Source: Cryomorphaceae bacterium (lineage in GTDB: Bacteria > Bacteroidota > Bacteroidia > Flavobacteriales > Schleiferiaceae). Taken from it: a DNA stretch of 15,377 nt. This document shows, in pieces, positions 1 through 5,704 of the stretch. The DNA lies in the NCBI GenBank assembly GCA_003507115.1, contig DNWN01000014.1, forward strand, positions 10,077-25,453, in the 5' to 3' direction. The position numbers and the translations under genes are program-made. Each line of letters opens with the position of its first letter. Position 1 is the stretch's first letter. The notes beneath the pieces were generated by a model that saw only the letters and a list, made by a program, of their open reading frames with translations, was not told where the DNA came from and ran no database searches.

Positions 1-375
1 GGCACCTCGGTGCGAGTCTTTGCTGGCGAGCCCACCGGGGCCGACGACGCCTTCCGGAGTTTGGCTTCAGGTAAAATTGAGCACAACGAAAATCCTCAAA
101 CGGTCGCCGACGGCATGCGCACCGAGCTGGGGCACATCAATTTTCCGGTCATCAAAGCGCATGTGACCGCCATCCACACGGTGACAGATCCCGAAATTCT
201 CCACGGCCAACTCCTGATTGCGGAGCGCCTCAAAATTGTCGTCGAAACCAATTGCTCGCCTCCCTTGGCAGCGGTGCTGAAGCACCCCGAGGTCTTCACG
301 GGCCAACGCGTCGGGGTGGTTTTATCAGGCGGCAATCTCGACCTCCAAGCACATCGGTGGGGGACTGCCGGGTAG
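1..375 (+). CDS. PLP-dependent serine/threonine dehydratase or racemase, C-terminal part (5' end outside window)
   Basis: The reading frame is open from base 1 and ends at TAG 373-375, so only the last 124 residues are present. They match the C-terminal half of fold-type II PLP enzymes of the threonine dehydratase/serine racemase group. Visible hallmarks are a GEPTGADDA segment, a NPQTVADGMRT segment followed by LGHINFP, an ERLKIVVE strand, and the family-typical ending GVVLSGGNLDL. Known members deaminate L-threonine or L-serine to 2-oxo acids, or racemise serine, in the cytoplasm. The PLP lysine and glycine-rich phosphate loop would lie upstream of the window. There is no C-terminal ACT regulatory domain, so this resembles the short catabolic or racemase type, not the isoleucine-biosynthetic IlvA. 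Substrate cannot be decided from this part. The next gene starts over 400 bp downstream, so it is probably the last gene of its transcript. Confidence 0.85.
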   Translation, partial: GTSVRVFAGEPTGADDAFRSLASGKIEHNENPQTVADGMRTELGHINFPVIKAHVTAIHTVTDPEILHGQLLIAERLKIVVETNCSPPLAAVLKHPEVFTGQRVGVVLSGGNLDLQAHRWGTAG

Positions 376-399
376 GTGCCTCTGACCTTTGATAGCCAT

Positions 400-570
400 T
401 TTAGGCAAAAAAAATCCCGTCCAAATGGGCGGGAATTGGCATGGGCGTTTGGCCTAAGAACAAGCAACGGTGCATACGAGAATCGAGAAGAGGCTCAGAA
501 ATCTAACTCTCGCCTCCCAATAAGGGAGATCGCACCTCGCTACTTGCAGAATCAAAGGTGCAAAAATTTC
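400..570 (-). ncRNA. Candidate structured small RNA with its own terminator; 6S-like RNA is one possibility
   Basis: On the minus strand this interval can fold into a compact structure. Bases 541-532 (AGCGAGGTGC) pair with 473-463 (GCACCGTTGCT, one bulged G at 468), giving about 10 bp. This stem encloses two hairpins: 528-524/518-514 (5 bp, 5-nt loop) and 512-508/488-484 (5 bp). Downstream is an intrinsic terminator, 433-427 as 3' arm partner and 422-416 as the other arm, followed by eight U. A possible promoter lies just upstream (TTGACT 596-591, TATAAG 575-570). No plausible minus-strand gene follows, so a stand-alone RNA fits better than a riboswitch. Flavobacteria are known to carry a 6S-type RNA (Rfam 6S-Flavo), but I cannot match this sequence to it by eye. 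Existence is moderately supported; identity is a guess. Confidence 0.42.
407..433 (-). terminator. Intrinsic terminator, minus strand
   Basis: CCCGTCC at 416-422 and GGGCGGG at 427-433 form a 7 bp stem with one G-U pair and an AAAT loop. An uninterrupted run of eight A lies on the plus-strand left side (407-414), so on the minus strand the hairpin is followed by A and then eight T. There is no T-run on the other side, so the terminator is polar and points left, towards the 3' end of the dehydratase gene. Confidence 0.6.
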
Positions 571-596
571 TTATAGTAGTATATACAATAAGTCAA
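570..596 (-). promoter_or_regulatory. Possible promoter of the minus-strand small RNA
   Basis: Reading the minus strand, TTGACT at 596-591 is followed after 15 bases by TATAAG at 575-570, in a locally AT-rich stretch. This resembles a primary sigma factor promoter but does not match the Bacteroidota TTTG/TAnnTTTG consensus well, and the spacing is short. Its main support is its position directly upstream of the predicted folded RNA. Confidence 0.25.
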
Positions 597-605
597 AATA
601 TTTGC

Positions 606-690
606 TATGTTTGTCATGAATCTTTCGAAAACGAACGGATTCATCAAGGGTTGTAAAACGTCGCTGAAAATGCGACGTTTTCTATTTCTA
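606..690 (+). other. Plus-strand hairpin pair (stem-loop plus terminator), possible short RNA or leader
   Basis: A TATGTTTG box at 606-613 matches the Bacteroidota -7 consensus TAnnTTTG, although no TTTG is found about 20 bases upstream. Directly after it, ATGAATC 616-622 pairs with GATTCAT 638-644. Inside this, TTCG 624-627 pairs with CGAA 632-635 around an AAAA loop. Ten bases further on is the strong hairpin at 655-681. A transcript of about 70 nt made of these two hairpins is possible. The structures could also be an untranslated leader or simple 3' elements; no coding potential is evident. Confidence 0.28.
655..690 (+). terminator. Strong intrinsic terminator hairpin
   Basis: AAAACGTCGC at 655-664 pairs perfectly with GCGACGTTTT at 672-681 around a 7-base loop (TGAAAAT), and is followed by the T-rich stretch CTATTTCTA. 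The A/T flanks make it potentially bidirectional, but the T-richer side is on the plus strand. It would isolate the ridA-ileS operon from anything transcribed upstream. Confidence 0.6.
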
Positions 691-788
691 CACGTTTCGA
701 ACATTCTCTGTCCAAAAACCGCGCGATACCGATGCGTATTTCCCGGCCAATTCCTGCGCAAAACGCCGACTATGTAGGCTAAATGGGG

Positions 789-796
789 TACTTTTG
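789..796 (+). promoter_or_regulatory. -7 box of the ridA-ileS operon
   Basis: TACTTTTG fits the Bacteroidota -7 consensus TAnnTTTG exactly. It ends 7 bases before the ATG at 804, so transcription would start almost at the start codon, giving a leaderless or nearly leaderless message. No clear -33 TTTG is seen at the expected distance, which lowers confidence. Confidence 0.42.
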
Positions 797-803
797 TGGC
801 CGT

Positions 804-1241
804 ATGAGCGAGACTTCATCCCATTCTGCTTCGAACGCCCCGCAGCCCGTGGGAGCCTATCCCATGACTCGTCGCGTAGGCAACCTCTTGTTTTTGTCGG
901 GCGTCGGACCCCGCAAGCCAAAGAGTGACACCAGCGCCGCTTCCGTCCCCGGATTGGTGCTTGATTCTCAAGGACACATCGTCTCGTATGATTTTGAGAT
1001 GCAAGTGCACTCGGTGATGGCGAATGTGAAAACCATCCTGGAAGAAGCCGGCGCTTCGTGGGATCAATTGGTGGATATCACGGTCTATTTGACTGACATG
1101 AAGCGGGATTTTGCCACGTTTAACCGTTTGTACGCCGAATACTTTGAGGGCATCAATCCCAAGCCCTGCCGCACAACCGTGGAAGTGCTCTCCCTGCCCA
1201 CCCCCATTGCCGTCGAATTGAAGTGCATCGCGGCCCTATGA
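804..1241 (+). CDS. RidA/YjgF-family protein, possibly 2-aminomuconate deaminase-like
   Basis: This 145-residue protein has the single-domain chorismate-mutase-like fold of the RidA (YjgF/YER057c) family. RidA enzymes hydrolyse reactive enamine/imine intermediates made by PLP enzymes such as threonine dehydratase. Visible features are an NAPQPVGAYP start, the LLFLSGVGPR strand, and a C-terminal PKPCRTTVEV segment whose arginine corresponds to the carboxylate-binding residue. The family's usual IPLDPxTG loop is replaced by a longer insert (KPKSDTSAASVPGLVLDSQG), and the end reads LPTPIAVELKC. From memory these resemble 2-aminomuconate deaminases of the kynurenine catabolic route, so that role is possible. 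A PLP dehydratase lies just upstream, which would also suit a canonical RidA. I chose ATG 804 because it follows the -7 box; an in-frame ATG at 783 would lie upstream of that box. The stop overlaps ileS (ATGA). Confidence 0.85.
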   Translation: MSETSSHSASNAPQPVGAYPMTRRVGNLLFLSGVGPRKPKSDTSAASVPGLVLDSQGHIVSYDFEMQVHSVMANVKTILEEAGASWDQLVDITVYLTDMKRDFATFNRLYAEYFEGINPKPCRTTVEVLSLPTPIAVELKCIAAL

Positions 1242-4200
1242 GCCAGAAATTTACCGAGCGCGGGGCGCTCCATCTGCCACAAATTCAAAAAGAGGTGCTC
1301 GCATATTGGGACGCCCACGACGTTTTTGCCCAATCCATCCGCCAAGACGGGCCCGAGTTTGTGTTCTATGAAGGACCCCCTTCAGCCAATGGATTGCCCG
1401 GCATCCACCACGTGATGGCGCGCGCGTTGAAAGACCTGTTTTGCCGCTACAAAACCCAAAAAGGCTTTAAAGTTGACCGCCGTGCCGGCTGGGACACCCA
1501 CGGCCTTCCCGTCGAGCTCGGAGTGGAAAAAGAGCTGGGAATCACCAAAGAGGACATAGGCAAGACCCTGAGCGTAGAGGCCTACAACGCAGCGTGCCGC
1601 GAGGCGGTGATGCGCTACACGGACGTTTGGAACAACCTGACGACCCAAATGGGATATTGGGTAGACATGGATCAGCCCTATGTGACCTACACCTCCAAAT
1701 ACATGGAGACGGTCTGGTGGCTTTTGGCCCAAATCCATCAGAAAGGCCTGCTTTACAAAGGGTACACCATTCAGCCCTACTCGCCCAAGGCGGGAACGGG
1801 CTTGAGTTCGCACGAACTCAACCAGCCCGGCTGCTACCGTGACGTCACGGACGTTTCGGCCACCGCCCTGTTTGCCATCACGCCGAGCGCCCAATCCGAA
1901 GCCCTTTTTGGCTCAGAACCCGTGCACATGATGGCCTGGACAACCACTCCCTGGACGCTGCCCTCCAATACGGCCCTCACGGTGGGCCCGAAGATTGTTT
2001 ACGCCTTGGTGGACACCTTCAACCCCTACACCAAGGAAAAGCAGCGCGTCATCTTGGCGGAATCCTTGATTTCTAAACACTTCCGCGAAGAAGATCAAAA
2101 CGTGGAAGGCGGCCCCGAAGGCAAAGTCCTCCCCTGGGCCGTGGTGAGAACCCTCCCAGGCAGCGAACTCGTCGGCCTTCGCTACGCCCAATTACTGCCC
2201 TATACGCTGCCCTACGAAAACGCGGAAAATGCCTTCCAAGTGATCCCCGGCGACTTCGTCACGACCGAAGATGGAACCGGCATTGTCCATACGGCGCCCA
2301 CGTTTGGTGCCGATGACGCGCGTGTTGCGGCGGCTGCCGGCGTTCCACCTATGTTGGTCTTGGACGAAAACGGCACGCCCGTGCCCTTGGTCGACCTACA
2401 AGGCCGTTTTGTGAAGCAAATGGGTGATTTGGCCGGCATGTACGTGAAGAACGACTACTATGCGGACGGTGAAAAGCCCGAACTCAGCGCCGACGAACGT
2501 ATTTCCATCCAGCTCAAGCAAGAAGGAAAGGCCTTCAAAGTGCAGAAGTACAGCCACAGCTACCCCCATTGCTGGCGCACGGACAAGCCGGTTCTCTACT
2601 ACCCCTTGGACAGCTGGTTCATCAAGACGACGGCGGTCAAAGAACGCTTGCAGGCCCTCAACCAAGAAATCCAGTGGAAGCCCGCCAGCACAGGCACGGG
2701 CCGTTTTGGAAACTGGTTGGAGAACCTCAACGACTGGAACCTCTCTCGCAGCCGTTATTGGGGCATCCCCTTGCCTATTTGGCGCACCGAGGACGGCCGC
2801 GAAGAAATCCTCATCGACTCCATTGAGACTTTGAAAAAAGAGCTCGACAAATCCGTCGCTGCCGGACATATGGCCGAGAATCCACTCGCGAGCTTTGTGC
2901 CGGGCGATTTCTCCGAAGCCAACTATGCCCAGGTGGACCTACACCGACCGCATGTCGACGCATGGATCTTGACCTCTTCTTTGGGCGAACCCATGATGCG
3001 CGAAATGGACCTGATTGATGTGTGGTTTGACTCCGGCGCCATGCCTTATGCGCAGGTGCACTACCCCTTTGAGAATAAGGAGGCCGTCGACCAAAACAAA
3101 GCCTTCCCCGCCGACTTCATCGCCGAGGGCGTCGACCAAACGCGCGGCTGGTTCTTCACCCTCCACGCGATTGCTGGCCTCGTCTTCGATAGCGTGGCCT
3201 ATAAAGCGGTTATATCCAACGGACTGGTCCTGGACAAGAACGGCCAGAAAATGTCCAAGCGCTTGGGCAATGCCGTGGACCCCTTTCAAGCGATGGATGA
3301 TTACGGTCCGGACGCCCTGCGTTGGTACATGCTGACCAACGCCCAACCCTGGGACAACCTCAAGTTTGACTTTGCGGGCGTCCAGGAAGTTCAGCGCAAG
3401 TTCTTTGGAACATTGCACAATACCTATGGCTTCTTTTCGCTCTACGCCAACGTCGACGGATTTGACCCCGCAGCGGCTCCCATTCCCGTAGCCGAACGTC
3501 CCGAAATTGATCGATGGATTCTTTCCAAGTTGCACAGCTTGACGGCCGAAGTGACCGAGGCTTTGGACGATTTCGAACCTACGCGCGCCTTCCGTCCCAT
3601 CAGCGACTTTGTCCAAGACGAACTATCTAATTGGTACGTACGCCTTTGCCGCCGCCGATTCTGGAAAGGGGAGCTGGGTCCCGATAAACTGGCGGCCTAC
3701 CAAACCTTGTACGAATGCCTCGATACCGTGGCTCGTCTCATAGCGCCCGTGGCCCCCTTTTATGCGGAGCAACTCTACCGAGACCTTCACCCCCGTGCGT
3801 TTTCCGTACACACCACGGATTTCCCGAAGGCAGAGTCCGCCTACATGGATGCCACCCTCGAGCGCCGTATGGCCCTCGCGCAGCGGCTGAGTTCCTTGGT
3901 CCTGAGCGTCCGTAAAAAAGAAAAAATCCGCGTACGCCAACCCATCGCCCGAGTGCTCGTACCCGTCCTGAGTCCTGCCCAAGCGGAAGATGTCCAAGCG
4001 ATTGAAGCCTTGGTCCTCGCCGAAGTCAATGCCAAGCACATTGAATTGGTGGATGAGGCCTCCGGCGTCTTTGTGAAACGAGCCAAAGCCCACTTCAAAT
4101 CCTTGGGACCAAAGGCAGGACCGAAAATGAACGAAGTGGCTCAGGCCATCGCCGCCCTGTCTCCCGACGCCCTTGCTGCGCTCGAAACGCATGGTGAATA

Positions 4201-4603
4201 CACCTTGCACCTCTCCCAAGGGCCCTTTGCATTAGGTCTCGAGGACGTGGAGGTCCAAACGGATGATATCCCCGGGATGGCCGTGGCCTCTGAGCGAGGA
4301 ACCACCTTGGCCGTGGACTTGACCTTGACGCCCGCTTTGATCCAAGAAGGGATGGCGCGCGAGGCGGTGAACCGCATTCAAGGATTGCGCAAGGATAGCG
4401 GGCTAGAGATCACGGACCGCATCCATTTGTGGGTCGATAGTTCGGCAGAAGCCCTGGCCGCCATCCGTGCCCATGAGTCCTACCTTATGGCTGAAGTTTT
4501 GGCGGATTCCGTGGTGTTTGGCCCAGGCCACGCGGGAGTATTCCGCGTTATCACTGATTTGGAAGGGCATGCCATCACCATTGGGCTAGAAAAGGCGGGA
4601 TAA
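1238..4603 (+). CDS. ileS: Isoleucyl-tRNA synthetase, type 2 (IleS2), with GXHH active-site signature
   Basis: This cytoplasmic class I synthetase of 1121 residues charges tRNA-Ile. The Rossmann catalytic domain carries PPSANGLPGIHH (residues 47-58). The usual HXGH motif is here G55-I56-H57-H58. KMSKS appears as KMSKR at 671-675. The inserted CP1 editing domain shows its threonine-rich WTTTPWTLPSNTAL block (234-247) and GTGIVHTAPTFGADD (346-360), which hydrolyse Val-tRNA-Ile. An anticodon-binding helical domain and a C-terminal extension follow, with no obvious zinc cysteines. Its length and PSANG/KMSKR motifs place it in the eukaryote-like type 2 group, naturally tolerant to mupirocin; type 2 IleS is common in Bacteroidota, so transfer need not be invoked. 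ATG 1238 overlaps the ridA stop (ATGA), so translation is probably coupled; an in-frame ATG at 1223 lies inside ridA and is less likely. Confidence 0.97.
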   Translation: MSQKFTERGALHLPQIQKEVLAYWDAHDVFAQSIRQDGPEFVFYEGPPSANGLPGIHHVMARALKDLFCRYKTQKGFKVDRRAGWDTHGLPVELGVEKELGITKEDIGKTLSVEAYNAACREAVMRYTDVWNNLTTQMGYWVDMDQPYVTYTSKYMETVWWLLAQIHQKGLLYKGYTIQPYSPKAGTGLSSHELNQPGCYRDVTDVSATALFAITPSAQSEALFGSEPVHMMAWTTTPWTLPSNTALTVGPKIVYALVDTFNPYTKEKQRVILAESLISKHFREEDQNVEGGPEGKVLPWAVVRTLPGSELVGLRYAQLLPYTLPYENAENAFQVIPGDFVTTEDGTGIVHTAPTFGADDARVAAAAGVPPMLVLDENGTPVPLVDLQGRFVKQMGDLAGMYVKNDYYADGEKPELSADERISIQLKQEGKAFKVQKYSHSYPHCWRTDKPVLYYPLDSWFIKTTAVKERLQALNQEIQWKPASTGTGRFGNWLENLNDWNLSRSRYWGIPLPIWRTEDGREEILIDSIETLKKELDKSVAAGHMAENPLASFVPGDFSEANYAQVDLHRPHVDAWILTSSLGEPMMREMDLIDVWFDSGAMPYAQVHYPFENKEAVDQNKAFPADFIAEGVDQTRGWFFTLHAIAGLVFDSVAYKAVISNGLVLDKNGQKMSKRLGNAVDPFQAMDDYGPDALRWYMLTNAQPWDNLKFDFAGVQEVQRKFFGTLHNTYGFFSLYANVDGFDPAAAPIPVAERPEIDRWILSKLHSLTAEVTEALDDFEPTRAFRPISDFVQDELSNWYVRLCRRRFWKGELGPDKLAAYQTLYECLDTVARLIAPVAPFYAEQLYRDLHPRAFSVHTTDFPKAESAYMDATLERRMALAQRLSSLVLSVRKKEKIRVRQPIARVLVPVLSPAQAEDVQAIEALVLAEVNAKHIELVDEASGVFVKRAKAHFKSLGPKAGPKMNEVAQAIAALSPDALAALETHGEYTLHLSQGPFALGLEDVEVQTDDIPGMAVASERGTTLAVDLTLTPALIQEGMAREAVNRIQGLRKDSGLEITDRIHLWVDSSAEALAAIRAHESYLMAEVLADSVVFGPGHAGVFRVITDLEGHAITIGLEKAG

Positions 4604-4641
4604 TTAACACTTGAATAAAGGTTGGTAATATTCCTATTGCG

Positions 4642-4649
4642 TATATTCG
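4642..4649 (+). promoter_or_regulatory. Possible -7 box upstream of the dksA-like gene
   Basis: TATATTCG is one base off TAnnTTTG and lies 22 bases before the ATG at 4672, in the 68 bp gap after ileS. A TTGG at 4622-4625 sits 16 bases upstream and could be a weak -33 element. No terminator hairpin is seen after ileS, so read-through from ileS is also likely. Confidence 0.35.
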
Positions 4650-4671
4650 GCCCTCTTTACTCATTGGAATC

Positions 4672-5052
4672 ATGGAAAACAAGACCGAACGCTACAGCGA
4701 TGCCGAGCTCGAGGAGTTCCGCATTTTGATTCAAGGCAAGATTGAAAAAGCGGAAGAAGACCTTCGTATTCTTCGGGAGCAGTTCACCAATAACATGGAC
4801 AACGGCACCGAGGACACCTCGCCTAGTTTCAAGAGTTTTGAAGAGGGTTCCGAGACGATGAGCAAGGAGGCGAACGCCCAATTAGCTGCCCGTCAGGAGA
4901 AATTTTTGCGCGACCTCCGCGCCGCCATCATTCGCATCGAAAACAAGACCTACGGCATGTGCCGTGTCACCGGAAACCGCATTGAAAAAGAGCGCCTCAA
5001 ATTGGTTCCTCACGCCACGATGAGCATGGAAGCCAAGCTAAAACAGCGGTGA
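4672..5052 (+). CDS. DksA/TraR-family transcription regulator with degenerate zinc finger
   Basis: This charged 126-residue protein has a long predicted helical or coiled-coil N-terminal part (roughly residues 8-45 and 60-92) followed by the family's C-terminal module, NKTYGMCRVTGNRIEKERL. In E. coli, DksA binds RNA polymerase through the secondary channel and works with ppGpp, using a coiled coil and a four-cysteine zinc finger. Here only one cysteine remains, so no classical zinc site can form. This is typical of Bacteroidota homologues and does not suggest decay. The ending LVPHAT is also characteristic of that group. The gene lies between ileS and lspA and its TGA overlaps the lspA GTG start, an arrangement I recall as common in this phylum. 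Its precise regulatory targets cannot be told from sequence. Confidence 0.88.
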   Translation: MENKTERYSDAELEEFRILIQGKIEKAEEDLRILREQFTNNMDNGTEDTSPSFKSFEEGSETMSKEANAQLAARQEKFLRDLRAAIIRIENKTYGMCRVTGNRIEKERLKLVPHATMSMEAKLKQR

Positions 5053-5690
5053 ACGCATCCCTCAAGTGGCCCCTTCTTACCGCGGCCGTCTTGGTTTTTT
5101 TGGACCAGTGGCTCAAGCTGTGGATTAAAACCTCCTTTGCCCTGGGCGAAAGCCTGCCCATCACCTCCTGGTTTCAGTTTCATTTTACCGAAAATCCCGG
5201 GATGGCCTTTGGCATGGAGTGGGGGGGGATCGCAGGGAAATACGCCCTTTCCTCCTTTCGTATTTTGGCCATCGGCGGCATCCTTTGGTACATGCGTCGC
5301 CTGGCCCAAGGGGGCGCGACCTCCTTTGTCCTCATCGCCTTTGGCATTGTGCTCGCCGGAGCCATGGGCAATGTGGTCGACAGCTTATTCTACGGGCTCT
5401 TTTTTGATCGGGGGCTTGTCTACCAGGCCGAATATGGCGACTGGATGATGTATACCGGCGTGGCACAATGGGGCAGCGGGTACGCTCCCATGCTGCTTGG
5501 AAATGTCGTGGACATGCTCTACTTCCCTTTGTGGGAGGGCGTGTTGCCTTCTTGGATTCCCTTTTGGGGCGGAGACTATTTTATCTTCTTCCGCCCCATC
5601 TTTAACTTGGCTGACGCATGCGTCACGGTAGGGGTCGTGCTTCTGTACTGGAGCTCCCGCCGTCCCCAGAGCTGGGGAAGCCAGCGATAA
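5049..5690 (+). CDS. lspA: Lipoprotein signal peptidase (signal peptidase II)
   Basis: This 213-residue inner-membrane aspartyl protease removes signal peptides from diacylglyceryl-prolipoproteins; the downstream DUF4837 lipoprotein would be one client. Four hydrophobic segments are visible (about residues 8-25, 66-84, 91-110 and 187-201). Conserved motifs are LDQWLKLW near the start, FTENPGMAFG (46-55), GNVVDS with catalytic D111, and FNLADA with catalytic D189. The protein is longer than the roughly 160-residue E. coli enzyme because of an extra periplasmic loop of about 70 residues between the catalytic aspartates. That loop contains a second GNVVDM (151-156) and aromatic-rich segments. 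Such loops are usual in Bacteroidota LspA. Translation starts at GTG 5049, overlapping the dksA-like TGA (GTGA), which implies coupling. Confidence 0.95.
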   Translation: MNASLKWPLLTAAVLVFLDQWLKLWIKTSFALGESLPITSWFQFHFTENPGMAFGMEWGGIAGKYALSSFRILAIGGILWYMRRLAQGGATSFVLIAFGIVLAGAMGNVVDSLFYGLFFDRGLVYQAEYGDWMMYTGVAQWGSGYAPMLLGNVVDMLYFPLWEGVLPSWIPFWGGDYFIFFRPIFNLADACVTVGVVLLYWSSRRPQSWGSQR

Positions 5691-5704
5691 AACTAGAACC
5701 GCGT

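Noticed and set aside
440..560. tRNA, SRP RNA or RNase P RNA in the intergenic region
   Set aside because: No T-arm GTTCRANYC, no 4.5S GGAAGGCAGCA-like loop and no conserved RNase P core were found on either strand.
376..576. 66-codon open frame in the intergenic region
   Set aside because: It lies over the terminator and RNA-like hairpins, its composition is unlike the neighbouring proteins and it resembles no family I know.
2939..3616. 225-codon minus-strand frame inside ileS
   Set aside because: It is antisense to the well-conserved core of IleS including KMSKR. Such frames arise from the codon bias of GC-rich genes; no family resemblance.
3623..4219. 198-codon minus-strand frame inside ileS
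   Set aside because: Shadow of the C-terminal IleS coding sequence, with no start context or recognisable domain.
1238..4603. IleS as a horizontally acquired mupirocin-resistance gene
   Set aside because: Type 2 IleS is common in Bacteroidota, the gene is operonic with its neighbours, no mobile element is near, and base composition looks the same as around it.
4604..4671. Terminator between ileS and the dksA-like gene
   Set aside because: The stretch is AT-rich but I could find no convincing stem followed by a T-run.
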